In this document: positions 20,021-31,531 of the stretch, one piece after another | Numbering within the stretch: the first letter of the stretch is position 1 | Layout: each line of letters starts with the position of its first letter | Source: Sporopachydermia quercuum | Lineage: Eukaryota > Ascomycota > Sporopachydermiomycetes > Sporopachydermiales > Sporopachydermiaceae | Reading direction: 5' to 3' | Assembly (NCBI GenBank): GCA_001599295.1 | Contig: BCGN01000003.1 | Coordinates: 845,148-909,147, forward strand | Length of the DNA: 64,000 nucleotides | The notes under the pieces: model-generated | What the model was told of the DNA's origin: nothing | What the model saw: only the letters and a program-made list of their open reading frames with translations | Databases searched by the model: none | Made by a program: the position numbers and the translations under genes

Positions 20021-21682
20021 CTGTTCTCATGAAGCTTTTTTAACGCCTATTGCCGGGAACCTATCCGCAGGTTATCACTGTTCACCAAACTTTTGTTTCA
20101 TTATTGGATATAGAAATATGAAACCGAAATTAAGCTGCCATAATTTGATATTTAATTGAATTAATCAAAAGAAATGCTTATTAATTGACTATTATTTTCC
20201 ATTCTCTAACAAATCCCCCTTCTTAACGCTTAGAAGAAAGAATCAGATAATATTCACATAGAGTATGCACATGGGATTATATTAAGGTTTAACTCCACAA
20301 CTCAACTGTCAACTTTATCTCTCAGATTCCCTTTTAGATCTTTGCAAAGTAATANAAGCAAAGAAATACTATGTAGATAATCTAGAATTAAATCAATCAA
20401 ATAAAAATAATGTAATTGCTCTTATGAGGATGGTTTGTGTATTTTTCCTTTTGCTTCATGTTCACTTTACTGGGTTTATCTTCATCTCTCTTCAAGGTAG
20501 GATGTAAGATGTTTTCAAGAACATATTCGCATTTGGTATTGAACCCTGAAAGTTCAACACCAAATAAATTAAATTACAGGCTAAATTTGCACATGACTAT
20601 TACCTTATGTACTTCATCAAATAATCATCAGGCCGCTTCTAAATTTTCAACATGAAGCACACCAACTAAGCCTCGGATACTAATTAGTCAGTTTTTCTTT
20701 AGGGTAAAAGTTTTCTTTCTATTTAGGTACAATTTGATTAATTATTACCATCTTGAAGGTTCCACTAGTAAATGATGTATGCCACAGGTAACGATACTCC
20801 ATGCATCAAGTACTGAGATAGATATCAGATCTCAAAATCACATATCAGAAAGGTATCTGATTGTCAAATTTGCTTTCATCCAAACTGCTGATCACTTATT
20901 CATCAGAAGAATTCTTACCCTTGAATAGAGAGATCCAAGTACATGCAATGTATTTGCTTCCTCCCCTGCGCAACGCACCTGTCAACAGTTAAAGTGTGAA
21001 GATTCACATTTTAGTTCAATCTTACTCCTTTATATGTGGTAGTTCAATAAGTAAATCCTAACTCTATAACTTGAACTTTATTATATCTACGTTAAATATA
21101 TTGGAATATGCTCATTGCTTTACTTTCTTTGAAAACAAATTTAACAGCTGGAAATTTCCATAACTCCTATAGAATATAACCTATAACTGCTATACGACCA
21201 AAGAGCTANTGAATTTTTTTAGTCCCTTCGGCTTTCAGATATATGCCATTTCTTCGCTTCTCATTTGAAAAAAATAATCCTGATTCACCCTTCCAATTGC
21301 TATTAACAAGCTTATCCAACCTTAATCTTAATCATCTACAGTATGAAAGCAAATCTTATTCTCTATTCGTACGTAGGGTTGTGAATTACAGATCTCCACT
21401 ATTCACTTATCTCAAATCGCAGTTGTAGATTGTACGATCTATAATGAGACGGCCTTCATCAATTATTCTTTTGCTTATTCAAATTGTTCCAAGTTGTATC
21501 AGAATTGTCAATGGTATCACTACCGTAATTTACTGAATACACAGTAGTGTTCTGTAGTCTCTACGCAAGAAGTCTCTCTCCAACGAAAAATAAAACCTGG
21601 AGCTATAGAGCAGTTTGAGCCAGTGAACCATTTTGGATGACTTTATCCATAACAAAAACCATTATAATACCTGAATGTTTAT

Positions 21683-24259
21683 ATGGGCTTAGGACAACTA
21701 AAATCACGATTTTCCAGAAGCAAGAGTGTTTGCCAGCAAATGGAAGCTGAATTTCAAGGGATCGGACAAGCAGCTGAAAGGCAAAGATTCAAAATGAAGA
21801 ACTGTTTAATATCAACTATGAAAACAGCAGCAAGGTCTAACANAGATTTCAAGTTTGAAAATGATGATGAAGAATCATCACCAGAGATTCAATCATCTTC
21901 ATTTCAACGTGCTAAAATCAACATCCAAAGCTTCATCACACTGAAAATGCTCTCTGCCGCATCATTGATCGCTCTACTATGGCTGATAGTTGATCATAAA
22001 ATCCAGGAGTATACCTTATTGAATGCAAACACTCAGCGAACAGACGTATATAATAGATCAATACATATAAAACAACAGAAAGATGCCGCTATTCCACATG
22101 AAGTTCCTCTACGGAATCTCACATGGGGCCAAATAAATTTCTTACACACAACTGACACTCATGGTAAGCATACTACAGATTCTCTCCTGTAATTTCATCA
22201 ATGAATGGGAACGATTATGGAACTAACATGAAATTAGGATGGCTGGAAGGACATATAGTTGAACCAAACTATTCAGCTGATTGGGGTGATTATATTTCTT
22301 TTGTTAAGCATATGAAAAACAAAGCTGATGAATTGGGTGTTGATTTGTTAGTATTTGATTCTGGTGACAAGCATGATGGCAATGGATTATCAGATGCAAC
22401 TTATCCTGATGGTGAGGTATCTCAAAGATTATTCAGAGTAAGTAGATGAAAGAAGAAGAAGAAAAAAACCAGAATGAGACAAAGCGAGAGCTTGGAAAGA
22501 GAATTAAGTATTGCCGTACAAACGCTAGACTATTTTACGTCGTGCTCATCAAATTACTAACAAATATTTAGATCAATGATTTTGATGTATTAACTCCTGG
22601 AAATCACGAGTTCTATATAGCAGAAAACACTATTCAAGAACGAAGTCTAATCGGAGATTATTATGGTAATCGTTTCTTGTCTGTATGTATCAATTTTTTC
22701 CTTGGCATTATTAATTAAAATTGACTATCTTATTAAATCTCAATTCAGCAGCTGCTAACATCTCAATACAGTCTAATATCGATTTGGTATACAGTAATGG
22801 TACAACTGAACCGTATGCCAATCGTTACTTTGAATTCGAAACCAAACACAACAAATTCAAAATAATGTCATTTGGGTTCTTGTTCAATTTCGAACAGTAC
22901 AACGACCTTGTGAAAGTGAAAAAAGTCCAAGACGTTGTGCAAGAAGATTGGTTTCTTTCTGCTATCCAGAAAACCGATATTGATGTATTTGTTATTGTGT
23001 CCCATATTCCGATTCGCTGGCCCGAAGCTCAAATACTATTCAAAACAATACGTCGGTATAACCCTAGAACACCTATCCAGCTATTTGGTGGTCATAGTCA
23101 TATCAGAGACTTCACTGTATACGATGAATTAGCTACTGGCATAGAAAGTGGTAGATACCTAGAAACTATCGGTTGGGTTAGCATTGACAATTTGAGCAGG
23201 AAGAAAAAAGAATATACAGAAACAGAAANAGGAAGCATAGAAAGCAATGATGATACGGATAATGAGAGTTCTATTGGTACTGCTTCTGATAAACCTAATG
23301 AATCCTCTGCAACGCCCATTTTCTCAAGATCGTACATCGATTTCAATGTTTGGTCTTTATCTCATCATGCTGGGAAAGCTGGTGATATCAAAAATGATTT
23401 CAATACACCTTTGGGTCGTAAAGTATCAGCATTGGTCTCTTCTTATAGACGTGAGTTAGAACTCGATCTTCAATATGGCTGTGTTCCTCAAAACTATTTC
23501 ACCAATAGAGCTCCTTATCCTGGGAAATATAGTATATACTCTTTGTTGGAGGAAAATGTTCTACCTAACTTAGAAAGAAGGTCAGACAAACAAAGAGTAA
23601 TTATGATAAATACTGGTTCTATACGCTTTGATTTATTCCAAGGTCCTTATACAAAAGATTCAGGATATATTGTATCACCATTCAAGAACGAATGGGTACA
23701 TTTTCCTTCTATATCACGAAGTTTGGTCGGAAAGATTGTTGAATATCTCAATAACGAAACATATATTTTAGACCTATCAATTCCCGAAACAAGATCAATA
23801 TATACGAAATGCAGTTCATTATTAGAAAAAGAACAAGTTACTATAGAAGAGGAGAACTTCATTTCGACCGTGTGTGAAGAAAGACCACTAAGAGAGCCAG
23901 AACTTTCAGAAATAGATGTACTATCCGTTGAGCTTACACCCGGATATGTAACATATGATGACTTTGGTTCTGATGGTGATGATACACCTCACAAGCCAGA
24001 ATTTTATTATTTAATACCTAATGTTATAGTGAGTTATGATGTAGGTCAAAAAATGAGCAATAACAATAACAATGGTGACAATGGTGATGATGATTTGGTT
24101 GAATTTGTTTTCTTTGACTTCTTAGAGAAGTTTGTCCATGAAGCGTTGAAGAACTTGAAAGAAGAACACAGTTTAGAGGTCGAAAAGTATGGAGGAAAGC
24201 AATTGGNAGGATTGCTGAAAAATCATGTAATTAATGAATGGTCTAAGTGTTTGCATTAG
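21683..24259 (+). CDS. Membrane-anchored metallophosphoesterase / 5'-nucleotidase-like protein (four exons, YHR202W-like)
   Basis: Exons are 21683-22163, 22238-22437, 22572-22682 and 22772-24259, giving 759 residues. Introns are 74, 134 and 89 nt. Donors are GTAAGC, GTAAGT and GTATGT. Branches are AACTAAC, TACTAAC and TGCTAAC. Splicing rebuilds every metallophosphoesterase motif: HTTDTHGWLEGHI spans junction 1, FDSGDKHDGNGLSD is in exon 2, TPGNHEFY in exon 3, and VIVSHIPIRW and LFGGHSHIRDF in exon 4. A 5'-nucleotidase C-terminal-like NTGSIRFDLFQGPYT follows. One hydrophobic helix near residue 90-105 suggests a type II membrane protein with the catalytic domain in the vacuolar or extracellular lumen. 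It resembles the uncharacterised yeast YHR202W family (about 600 residues). Three codons contain ambiguous bases. Confidence 0.88.
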
Positions 24260-24650
24260 TGTTGCATTTTTATTGGTCTCATATAAGTTTGATGAAAAAA
24301 AGAATTTTTCGGCTGACTATTATCAAATTTCTGAAATTCATTGGCAAACATGATTTATATATATATATACTTTAGAGTTTATAGAAGTATAGATTGCGAA
24401 ATCGAATACGAGCGAGGTACTTATTTCGAGACACCGATAGAGTCAAAGTAGTCGTAGTGTGAATAGAATCAACTTGTATGACATTATATATCATAGACGA
24501 CTAATGTGATGATCAGTTCATACAACTATTCAGACATACTGGGCCATCTTGGAATTAAATTGCTACTTTGAAAGAAAAAAAAAACCAATGAGTTAATAAA
24601 GAGGTTTGCTGTTTTATTTATTATAAACAATTAAATAAAAGAGGAATTAT
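24260..24650. other. Convergent intergenic region
   Basis: About 0.39 kb holding a short TA dinucleotide tract near 24357-24370 and an A-run near 24572. No gene was recognised. Confidence 0.4.
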
Positions 24651-25844
24651 TTAGAGACCAGATTGAGCTCTTCTTCTATCTCTTTCTTCAGAGATGCTCA
24701 ACTTGATACCCTTACCCTTTGGTAAGCTGATATAAGGCTTCTCGGCTTCACCAATGACGAAAACGTTAGAGAGACGAGTGACGAAAGTGTTGTCAAGCTT
24801 ATCCTTGATGTGGACAATGTCGAAACCACCTTCGTGTCTTTCACGGTGAATGATGACACCAACTCTACCCAAGTTATGACCACCGGTAACCATGACAAGT
24901 TTACCAGTGTCGAACTTGAGGAATTCGCTGATCTTGCCAGATTCTAAATCAACCTTGACAGTGTCGTTGACCTTGATAGCAGGATCGGGGTAACGGATGG
25001 TTCTACCGTCGTGTGTGACTAAGTAAGGAATACCCTTCTTGCCCAATTGAACCTTCTTGACCTTGGCCAACTTGTATGAAGCTTCTTCGGCAGTAATTCT
25101 GTGGACAGCAAATCTACCCTTAACATCGTAGACTAATCTAAAATGTTCATTGGTGTCTTCAATGGAGATGACATCCATGAAACCAGCAGGGAAGGTGGTG
25201 TCGGTTCTGACCTTACCATCGACCTTGATGAGTCTCTGCATAAGGATGGCCTTAACTTCACGTCCGTTCAAAGCATACTTCAATCTGTTTCTAATGAAGA
25301 CAACCAATGGAAGTGATTCTCTGAGCTTGTGGGGACCACTGGAGGAACGGGGAGCGTAAGTTCCGGAAAGCTTGTCAAGCATCCAGTGAGATGGAGCTGC
25401 GAGTCTCTTCAAATGCTTCTTACTATAATACTAGTTAGTAACAATGTTCCATCTGGTATTTTAGACTTTAATTAATGAAAATACTGCCAATAAAAGAGAT
25501 TAAGTCGTCGGTTGGATTTCCAAGAAATTCTAGTGCTGTTGCTTAGACCTAAGAGTACTGATTAAGTTCTGAATGAAAGCTCTTTCGAATTTTTCAAATC
25601 TTTCCAAATGTTGATTGAGAGTGTCGTCATTGATCACCAACAGCTGTGAATCGCATCCATATAAGAGAGTATTACAATTACCGATACTATATAGTTGAAA
25701 AATAATCCCTTCACGATATCTGTTGCATTTTATTGATATGATGTTGCAACAATCAAACGTTCTCTACCATCTAGCATCGTCGTACTCCATTTACTATTAA
25801 AATCATTTCATTTTTAAACACAACACTTACGGTCCTCTAGCCAT
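24651..25844 (-). CDS. RPS4: Small-subunit ribosomal protein eS4 (two exons)
   Basis: Exon 1 is only 14 nt (25831-25844, MARG plus two bases). Exon 2 is 24651-25422. The 408-nt intron 25423-25830 starts GTAAGT, has branch TACTAAC and ends TAG. The joined start [20 protein letters not shown] is the universal eS4 N-terminus, and the total of 261 residues equals the Saccharomyces length. S4-type and KOW regions are intact ([32 protein letters not shown]). The C-terminus is [12 protein letters not shown]. The intron is the longest in the window, as usual for ribosomal protein genes. I searched it by eye for C/D snoRNA boxes and found none. A CACGTG site lies 335 bp upstream of the start. Confidence 0.98.
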
Positions 25845-26592
25845 TTTGATATCCTATTACTTCTATAATTATTGTCACAACTATAGATGATTTGGTGAAT
25901 TATTTGATAATATCTTTCAACACCTACCACACACTTCAGCAGTAAACTTGTAGATGAGTGCTCCTCTATCTCTGTCCTTTCTTGGTTTACTACTCTCAGA
26001 ACCTTTCCAAAGCTTGGGTTACTTTGGTGAGTGCATTGGTGAAAGATTTCCAGCATCCAAAATTCCTTCGTAAAAAACCATCGTTCTGAAAATTACTAAG
26101 TAAATGATTCTTGAAAATGAATGTTCGGATTAGGAAAAGTGAAGGAAGAAATAAAAATAAATACCCCCTTATTAATGGCACGTGATTAAAGTATGATATT
26201 AAACCTTTTTGAGTTACTCCACTTATTCTTCATTTCTCACCGAGGTAAACGATATTCATGTGACTTGAAACAAGAACATGGATGGGACTTACATACTCCT
26301 ACGGTATGATAAATCTAAGCCGTGGGATGCCCTATAAACTGGGAGCAAGACATCCTTGAATTGAAGTTCCTGTTACCATTGTTGGCAAATATACAATTAG
26401 AAAGAATCTTGACCGCTTGGAGAAACTAAGAAGACCAGTACAGCTAGCAAGTGCTCATCAACTCTAACCAGAGTGCATATATTAGAAGTCAATTGTTATC
26501 TTGTAAATGCTATCTGTTTCTGTTCAACACACACATTGAAATACATACATTAGGAATCGATTTCAACATACAAATCATAGAATATCGAGAAA
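25845..26592. other. Divergent promoter region of RPS4 and the hydrolase-phosphatase gene
   Basis: 0.75 kb. Contains a CACGTGATT site at 26179-26187. No coding frame or RNA was recognised. Confidence 0.4.
26179..26184. promoter_or_regulatory. CACGTG (Cbf1-type E-box) upstream of RPS4
   Basis: GGCACGTGATT lies 335 bp from the RPS4 start and 409 bp from the divergent gene. Cbf1 is known to bind ribosomal protein promoters in several non-Saccharomyces yeasts, so a role in RPS4 control is plausible but inferred. Confidence 0.35.
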
Positions 26593-28590
26593 ATGGCAAA
26601 GGGAAAGGGAAAGCATTGGAAGGAAATTGATGTGAAAATTCCCGTTAGAGACAGTAAGAACCCTGGTGATCATATCTCAGGAACTCTTACTGTACCAACT
26701 GGCAGAAGCATCAAAGATGTGTACCTCCATGGGACACCAAAAGTTGCATTAATAGCTCATGGTCATGGTGGTCATAGATCTTACTGCTACCAAGGAATCT
26801 TGGCAGAGGCCCTTGCTGAAAAACTTGACATTGCCTCGTTTAGATTCGATTTTCGTGGTTGTGGGAACTCTTCAGATGTAGTTGATCCAGCTAAAGGAAG
26901 AACTCTAGAACACGATTCCAACGATCTTACAGCAATTGCGGATTTTCTAACCAAAGTTGGTGTTGGATCCTGGTATATCTTTGATGATGTTGAGTTATCG
27001 GACTCAGTGGCTGTTGTGAAGTTCAATATTGACGCTGTTATCGGCCATTCTAGAGGTTCTGTAATTGCAGTTAGATGGTGTTGCAATAATCCCGAATACA
27101 ACGTTAAACATGTGGTGAATTGCTCAGGAAGATTCAGAAATTACTTACTAAAAGATAAGATAGATGAAGCCCATCCAACTTGGGAAAAAGATGATGGATA
27201 CGAGTTTGTTGGATTTAGAAATGGAGCTTATCAGCCAATATGGGTTCCAGCAGCAGAAACAAGAAGTATCAGTGAAGGATTAGCCAGTGATTTTATACAA
27301 GAGGTTCCTAAATCATTGAACGTCCTGTCAATTCATGGCTTGAATGATGCAATTGTTCCTGTTCGTGATGCCGAAATGCATTCTAACTATTTCAAGAAAA
27401 GACACACATTACGGTTGATAGAGAGAGCTGACCATAATTTCTACGGTGTCGATACTATTACTTCAGAAAACGAGAAGACCGCCAACCCTTATAATTACCC
27501 ATTATCAAAGAAAAACACCGTAAATTACAACTGGCAGGTTGTTGATATCATCATCGACTATCTTAGACCTGAAATGGTTACCAAGAGATTCTACGACAAC
27601 TATTATTCTATCGCAATTTTCAACAGATGGAAACCTGTTGAGGGTATATATAATTTCCGTGATATCGGAGGTTGGCCGATTTCGCCTGTAGGTTATATGA
27701 AGCCTGGATATGCATTTAGATGCGCAGATACTAGCAAAATAACAGAAATCGGGAAAAAGACTTTGATTAACTTGGGGGTAAAAAAGATCTTCGATTTCCG
27801 TTCAGTATCAGAAATTAGAGACGCTAACCCTCCTACTATTCCCGGTATTGAATATGCTAATGTTCCTGTTTTAGAGTCTGTTGATCTTTCCCCTCAACAA
27901 ATTGCTCTGAGATATAAGAATCTTCTATCTAATTCTTTGAACTTCAAGTTCGCATATGCTGATTTCCTATCAGCAGGTTATAAAGCGTTTGGTAAGATTT
28001 TCACTCATATCAAAGACCATCCCAACGAGCCTTTTGTATATCATTGTACTGCTGGAAAGGATAGAACAGGAGTAATGACAATGTTGATATTATTGCTCAC
28101 TGGTGTTGATGATGAGACCATTGCATATGAATATTCTCTTACAAGCATTGGACTGGCACCTCAATTTCCAGAACTGAGAGAAAAGTTCTCTTCCAGTGTT
28201 GATAAAATCACTGATGGATTGATTAAAACTGAGCTTAGTTTCAAATTGAAAGAACTTTTGAAGATCTCACCAGATGATGATGAGACTTTGAGTAAGAACA
28301 AGTTGGCAGCAGTGGAATTGTATTTGTCTGATGGTGATGCAAATTGGGCTTTGCTGAAAGATGGCATGGACAATCTGCTTTCATCTAAATATGAAGCAAT
28401 GATTGATACTTTGGCATTATTCAAAAGCACATATGGAACTGTTGATGAGTACTTGGAAGATAAATGTGGATTCAGCCAAGAGGATATTCGAACAATTAGG
28501 GATAATTTAGTTGTTACCAGTGATACTTCAAGCAAGCTGTCTGTTTCATTATTGGAGCAGGATTGGAGTTGGAGCTCAAGTAGGTTGTGA
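26593..28590 (+). CDS. Alpha/beta-hydrolase fused to a tyrosine-phosphatase domain
   Basis: 665 residues in one frame. The N-terminal half (about 10-325) is an alpha/beta-hydrolase: HGHGGH oxyanion-type loop at 56-61, nucleophile elbow GHSRG with Ser153, acid Asp252 in HGLNDAIVP, and His281 in RADHNFYG. The C-terminal half (about 345-640) is a Tyr/Ser phosphatase of the Y_phosphatase3 type: VEGIYNFRDIGGWP at 349-362, IFDFRSVSEIRD at 399-410, and P-loop HCTAGKDRTG at 484-493 with Cys485. Both active sites look complete, so the fusion should be bifunctional. There is no signal peptide or membrane helix, so it is probably cytosolic. Separate proteins of both kinds are common in fungi. Substrates are unknown. 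Confidence 0.88.
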   Translation: MAKGKGKHWKEIDVKIPVRDSKNPGDHISGTLTVPTGRSIKDVYLHGTPKVALIAHGHGGHRSYCYQGILAEALAEKLDIASFRFDFRGCGNSSDVVDPAKGRTLEHDSNDLTAIADFLTKVGVGSWYIFDDVELSDSVAVVKFNIDAVIGHSRGSVIAVRWCCNNPEYNVKHVVNCSGRFRNYLLKDKIDEAHPTWEKDDGYEFVGFRNGAYQPIWVPAAETRSISEGLASDFIQEVPKSLNVLSIHGLNDAIVPVRDAEMHSNYFKKRHTLRLIERADHNFYGVDTITSENEKTANPYNYPLSKKNTVNYNWQVVDIIIDYLRPEMVTKRFYDNYYSIAIFNRWKPVEGIYNFRDIGGWPISPVGYMKPGYAFRCADTSKITEIGKKTLINLGVKKIFDFRSVSEIRDANPPTIPGIEYANVPVLESVDLSPQQIALRYKNLLSNSLNFKFAYADFLSAGYKAFGKIFTHIKDHPNEPFVYHCTAGKDRTGVMTMLILLLTGVDDETIAYEYSLTSIGLAPQFPELREKFSSSVDKITDGLIKTELSFKLKELLKISPDDDETLSKNKLAAVELYLSDGDANWALLKDGMDNLLSSKYEAMIDTLALFKSTYGTVDEYLEDKCGFSQEDIRTIRDNLVVTSDTSSKLSVSLLEQDWSWSSSRL

Positions 28591-28782
28591 TACTTTTCAC
28601 TGTTAGGATATTCCAATATTTATACTTATGATTGTCTACTTGGTTTAGTATAGTATAGGATAAATGAATGATGAAGTTGAGAGACCATTATTATTATGGT
28701 CATTATTGTACTGTTATAGCAAACAAAAAGTAAAATATTATCAAATACTATCAAAAGGTATCACCATACGGTTGCTTTAAAA

Positions 28783-30639
28783 TCAATCGTTACCAGTAGC
28801 AGCTTCCAATTCATCAGTGACCTCATAATTACCTACTTTGCCAACAGTAGAGAACTCTCTATCAAGAACCTTTGCCAATTCTTCATCCTCCTCAGCAACA
28901 TCGTTAACAAAACCAAACCTTTGTCCCCTTGAATAGTACCGTGGTTCAACTCGCACACCTGGTGCTCTGTCTAATGTAGTAACGCATTTTTTATCAATCA
29001 AAACAAATGCTACTCCACTTCCAGGACATTCGAAGCTAACATTTAGTAGTAATTTCTCAAGAATGGACCTTAACCCTCGAGCTCCAGTTCCTTGGTTGAC
29101 CGCTAGTTTGGTGATAGCTCTTAAAGAAGGCTTAGTGAACACCAGTTTCACACCAAACTTATCAAAGGAGTAGACGTACTGTTTTAATAAAGCATTCGCC
29201 GGCTCAGTCAATATTCTAAGTAAATCGTCTTGTGTTAGAGCATTCAAAGAACCAATAATGGGTACTCTTCCTACTAGTTCAGGTATTATTCCGTAGGATA
29301 CTAGATCGCTAGGTAGAACCATATCCATCACCAGTACTTTATGCCCTTCCTGAGTAGTAACAAAAGTATCTTTGTGTTCTCCTGATTCACTCGTAGCATC
29401 AATATTAAGTCTTGAGCCAAATCCCATACTAGTATTAGCTACTCTATCAAGAACAATCTCTTCTAAGCCTACAAAGGCACCCATTAGAATGAAAAGAATA
29501 TTGGAAGTGTCCACATCATAAACTCCGTTCTGGTTGTTACTGTTATTTCCACCATATGAGCCCATATTGGATTTGGTTGCACCTTTCTTGATGTTTACTC
29601 GAACTTTGCTTCCTTCTATAAGTTTCAACAACGACTGTTGAACACCTTCGCCTGAAACATCCTTGATCCCCTTTGAGTTAGATTTTCTAGTCAATTTATC
29701 ACATTCGTCCAGAACGACAATTCCCCGCTGAGCTCTTTCCACGTCATAATCGGCAGCAGCTAATAAGGTTTGAATACAAGAATCAACATCATCTCCTATG
29801 TATCCCGCCTGAGTCATACGTGTGCAGTCTGCAATAGCAAAAGGAAGATTCAATGCTTTTGCCAAAGAGCGGGCAATTAATGTCTTGCCAGTTCCACTTG
29901 GACCCAAAAGTAATATATTCGACTTCTCCAGCAATGGACTATCATCATCAAACTGTTGTTCCCAATCAGAGTCAAATTGTTCAGTTCTAGGTGTATCACC
30001 ATGTCTTGGCGATGGTCCAAGATCCAAGCCATGCAAAGGACTTTGAGCGGAGCCATTGCCATAATTATCGTCTAAACCGTGTATATTGTTCTCACCAATA
30101 TTCTTTATCAGTTTTTGCATTCTCTTCTGGGCTCTAACAGCATGGTCATTGACTCTCATAAAATGATTATAAACGGCGACAGACATGACTCGCTTGGTTT
30201 TGTCTTGTCCCACGACATACTTATCCATAAAGGATTTTAATCGACGAGGACTAGGAATAGTTCGCATAATCTCCTCAATTGATTTCACACTGGTTGCTGG
30301 TTCACGTTGTTGATGAGAGTTTTCCTGGTTTAAATAAATACCACCATTATTGATAGTAGGATTGGTCCTAATTGTTTCAGTATTGCCCACCATATTCATA
30401 TTATTAGAACCCGCATGAAATGAAACATTGGTTGTAGCTGAACTGTCGATCGGTTTATTGTTGGCGCTACCGAAATACGAGTCATTGGCTCGTTTATCAT
30501 CTTTAGGGACACGAATTGTGGAATTGAAATATCTGTGAGTTGTAACAAACGCTGGCATGAAACTTGCACTTTGTTGGTGATTCAACAACAGCTGGGACTT
30601 TCCCAGTACCGTTCTGTCAAAGGTTGTGCGAATCAACAT
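28783..30639 (-). CDS. MCX1: Mitochondrial ClpX-type AAA+ unfoldase
   Basis: The start is set at the ATG at 30639 (618 residues), which gives a basic presequence (MLIRTTFDRTVLGKSQLLL). The longer open frame begins with GTG. The ClpX core starts at PRRLKSFMDKYVVGQDKTKR. Walker A is GPSGTGKT at 246-253, Walker B is VVLDECDK at 308-315, and pore-region AGYIGDD precedes it. The C-terminal D2 region includes GTGARGLRSILEKLLL. The N-terminal C4 zinc domain of bacterial ClpX is absent, as in yeast Mcx1. A roughly 70-residue Gly/Asn/Asp-rich insert separates the first conserved block from Walker A. Yeast Mcx1 works without ClpP and activates 5-aminolevulinate synthase by partial unfolding. The ClpP-docking IGF position reads MGF here. 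Confidence 0.92.
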   Translation of the reverse strand: MLIRTTFDRTVLGKSQLLLNHQQSASFMPAFVTTHRYFNSTIRVPKDDKRANDSYFGSANNKPIDSSATTNVSFHAGSNNMNMVGNTETIRTNPTINNGGIYLNQENSHQQREPATSVKSIEEIMRTIPSPRRLKSFMDKYVVGQDKTKRVMSVAVYNHFMRVNDHAVRAQKRMQKLIKNIGENNIHGLDDNYGNGSAQSPLHGLDLGPSPRHGDTPRTEQFDSDWEQQFDDDSPLLEKSNILLLGPSGTGKTLIARSLAKALNLPFAIADCTRMTQAGYIGDDVDSCIQTLLAAADYDVERAQRGIVVLDECDKLTRKSNSKGIKDVSGEGVQQSLLKLIEGSKVRVNIKKGATKSNMGSYGGNNSNNQNGVYDVDTSNILFILMGAFVGLEEIVLDRVANTSMGFGSRLNIDATSESGEHKDTFVTTQEGHKVLVMDMVLPSDLVSYGIIPELVGRVPIIGSLNALTQDDLLRILTEPANALLKQYVYSFDKFGVKLVFTKPSLRAITKLAVNQGTGARGLRSILEKLLLNVSFECPGSGVAFVLIDKKCVTTLDRAPGVRVEPRYYSRGQRFGFVNDVAEEDEELAKVLDREFSTVGKVGNYEVTDELEAATGND

Positions 30640-31531
30640 TGTGCAACTGGGAACATTTGAAGGACAAATTCGGTGCCGATGCCAATAATAGTGGAGGGGA
30701 ATGAATGACACAGTTGACCGTACGGACGACTAATAAATATGATTGGAATAAAACAAGCCTGCTATTGAAAGTTGGATTTAGTGTTCAGGGTTCTCTCTTT
30801 TCATTAAGTTTCAACAGAATAAAGAAACAAATTGTCTTGCTACCACTCGCGTGAGTTATTATCCACCTTAGTGGTTTCTGAATGTCGTTGTTGACTTCGT
30901 GGGGTAGCTCGAAAATGAGAACTCCTGCTGCGAACAAACGCTAAAACAATGGAAGAAAACCGTCGGGGTTATCAAACTGCTTGTTAATAACAATAATAAA
31001 AAAAGATACACTCCTTCTAACTATACAGTTGTGATAAAGAGGAGATGATTAATAGTTCATGAGTAAAGAACTGATAGATCAATGAGGCATTTCTTAGTTT
31101 GTGTTATCAGGGGGCTTCTGATAAGCGGTAGAAGAAGAAGGGCAATACAGAAGACTTTATAACAGAGATTTAATGATTAGATAATCAAAGTGAGGTATTG
31201 GAGATGGCGCAGACATGACATAAGACATGGAGTGTGACATGAGTTCGGTTCATATGATAGTGGTATAGTTGGATTTATAAGGCTGAATTATTAAATATGC
31301 AGGGCAAAGAAGAAAGAACTATTATTTAAGTAGAAGAGTTGAAACTCTTATGAGTTTCTAATTAAAGATAATCTAACAAAGATATCCTGAATGATAGCAA
31401 ATTTCTATGACATAAAAATCAGTTTGCTACACTCTATAATCATACTCACAATTGGCTCTGCCTTCAGATTAACAGTATTTGCATTATACTACTGACATTC
31501 TAATATATACAAGCGTAACTAGCAGAGCTCA
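30640..31531. other. Intergenic region between MCX1 promoter and UGGT 3' end
   Basis: 0.89 kb. No frame or RNA gene was recognised. Confidence 0.4.

Larger units (their letters stand above)
18828..21682. other. 2.9-kb divergent intergenic region upstream of MRH1 and the phosphoesterase gene
   Basis: Only short random-looking frames occur. There is an imperfect inverted repeat at 19901-19933 and a heat-shock-element-like run (TTCttGAAtgTTT) at 20008-20020 just after a TATATATAAT at 19999-20005. Ambiguous bases occur at 18889, 20355 and 21210. Stress-induced MRH1-type genes commonly have long promoters, so this may be regulatory. I see no RNA gene. Confidence 0.4.

Noticed and set aside
25423-25830. 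Possible snoRNA inside the RPS4 intron
   Set aside because: No C box (RUGAUGA) with a matching D box (CUGA) in sense orientation could be found by eye.
30640-30711. Longer MCX1 N-terminus starting at 30711
   Set aside because: The codon there is GTG. The first ATG (30639) yields a proper mitochondrial presequence.
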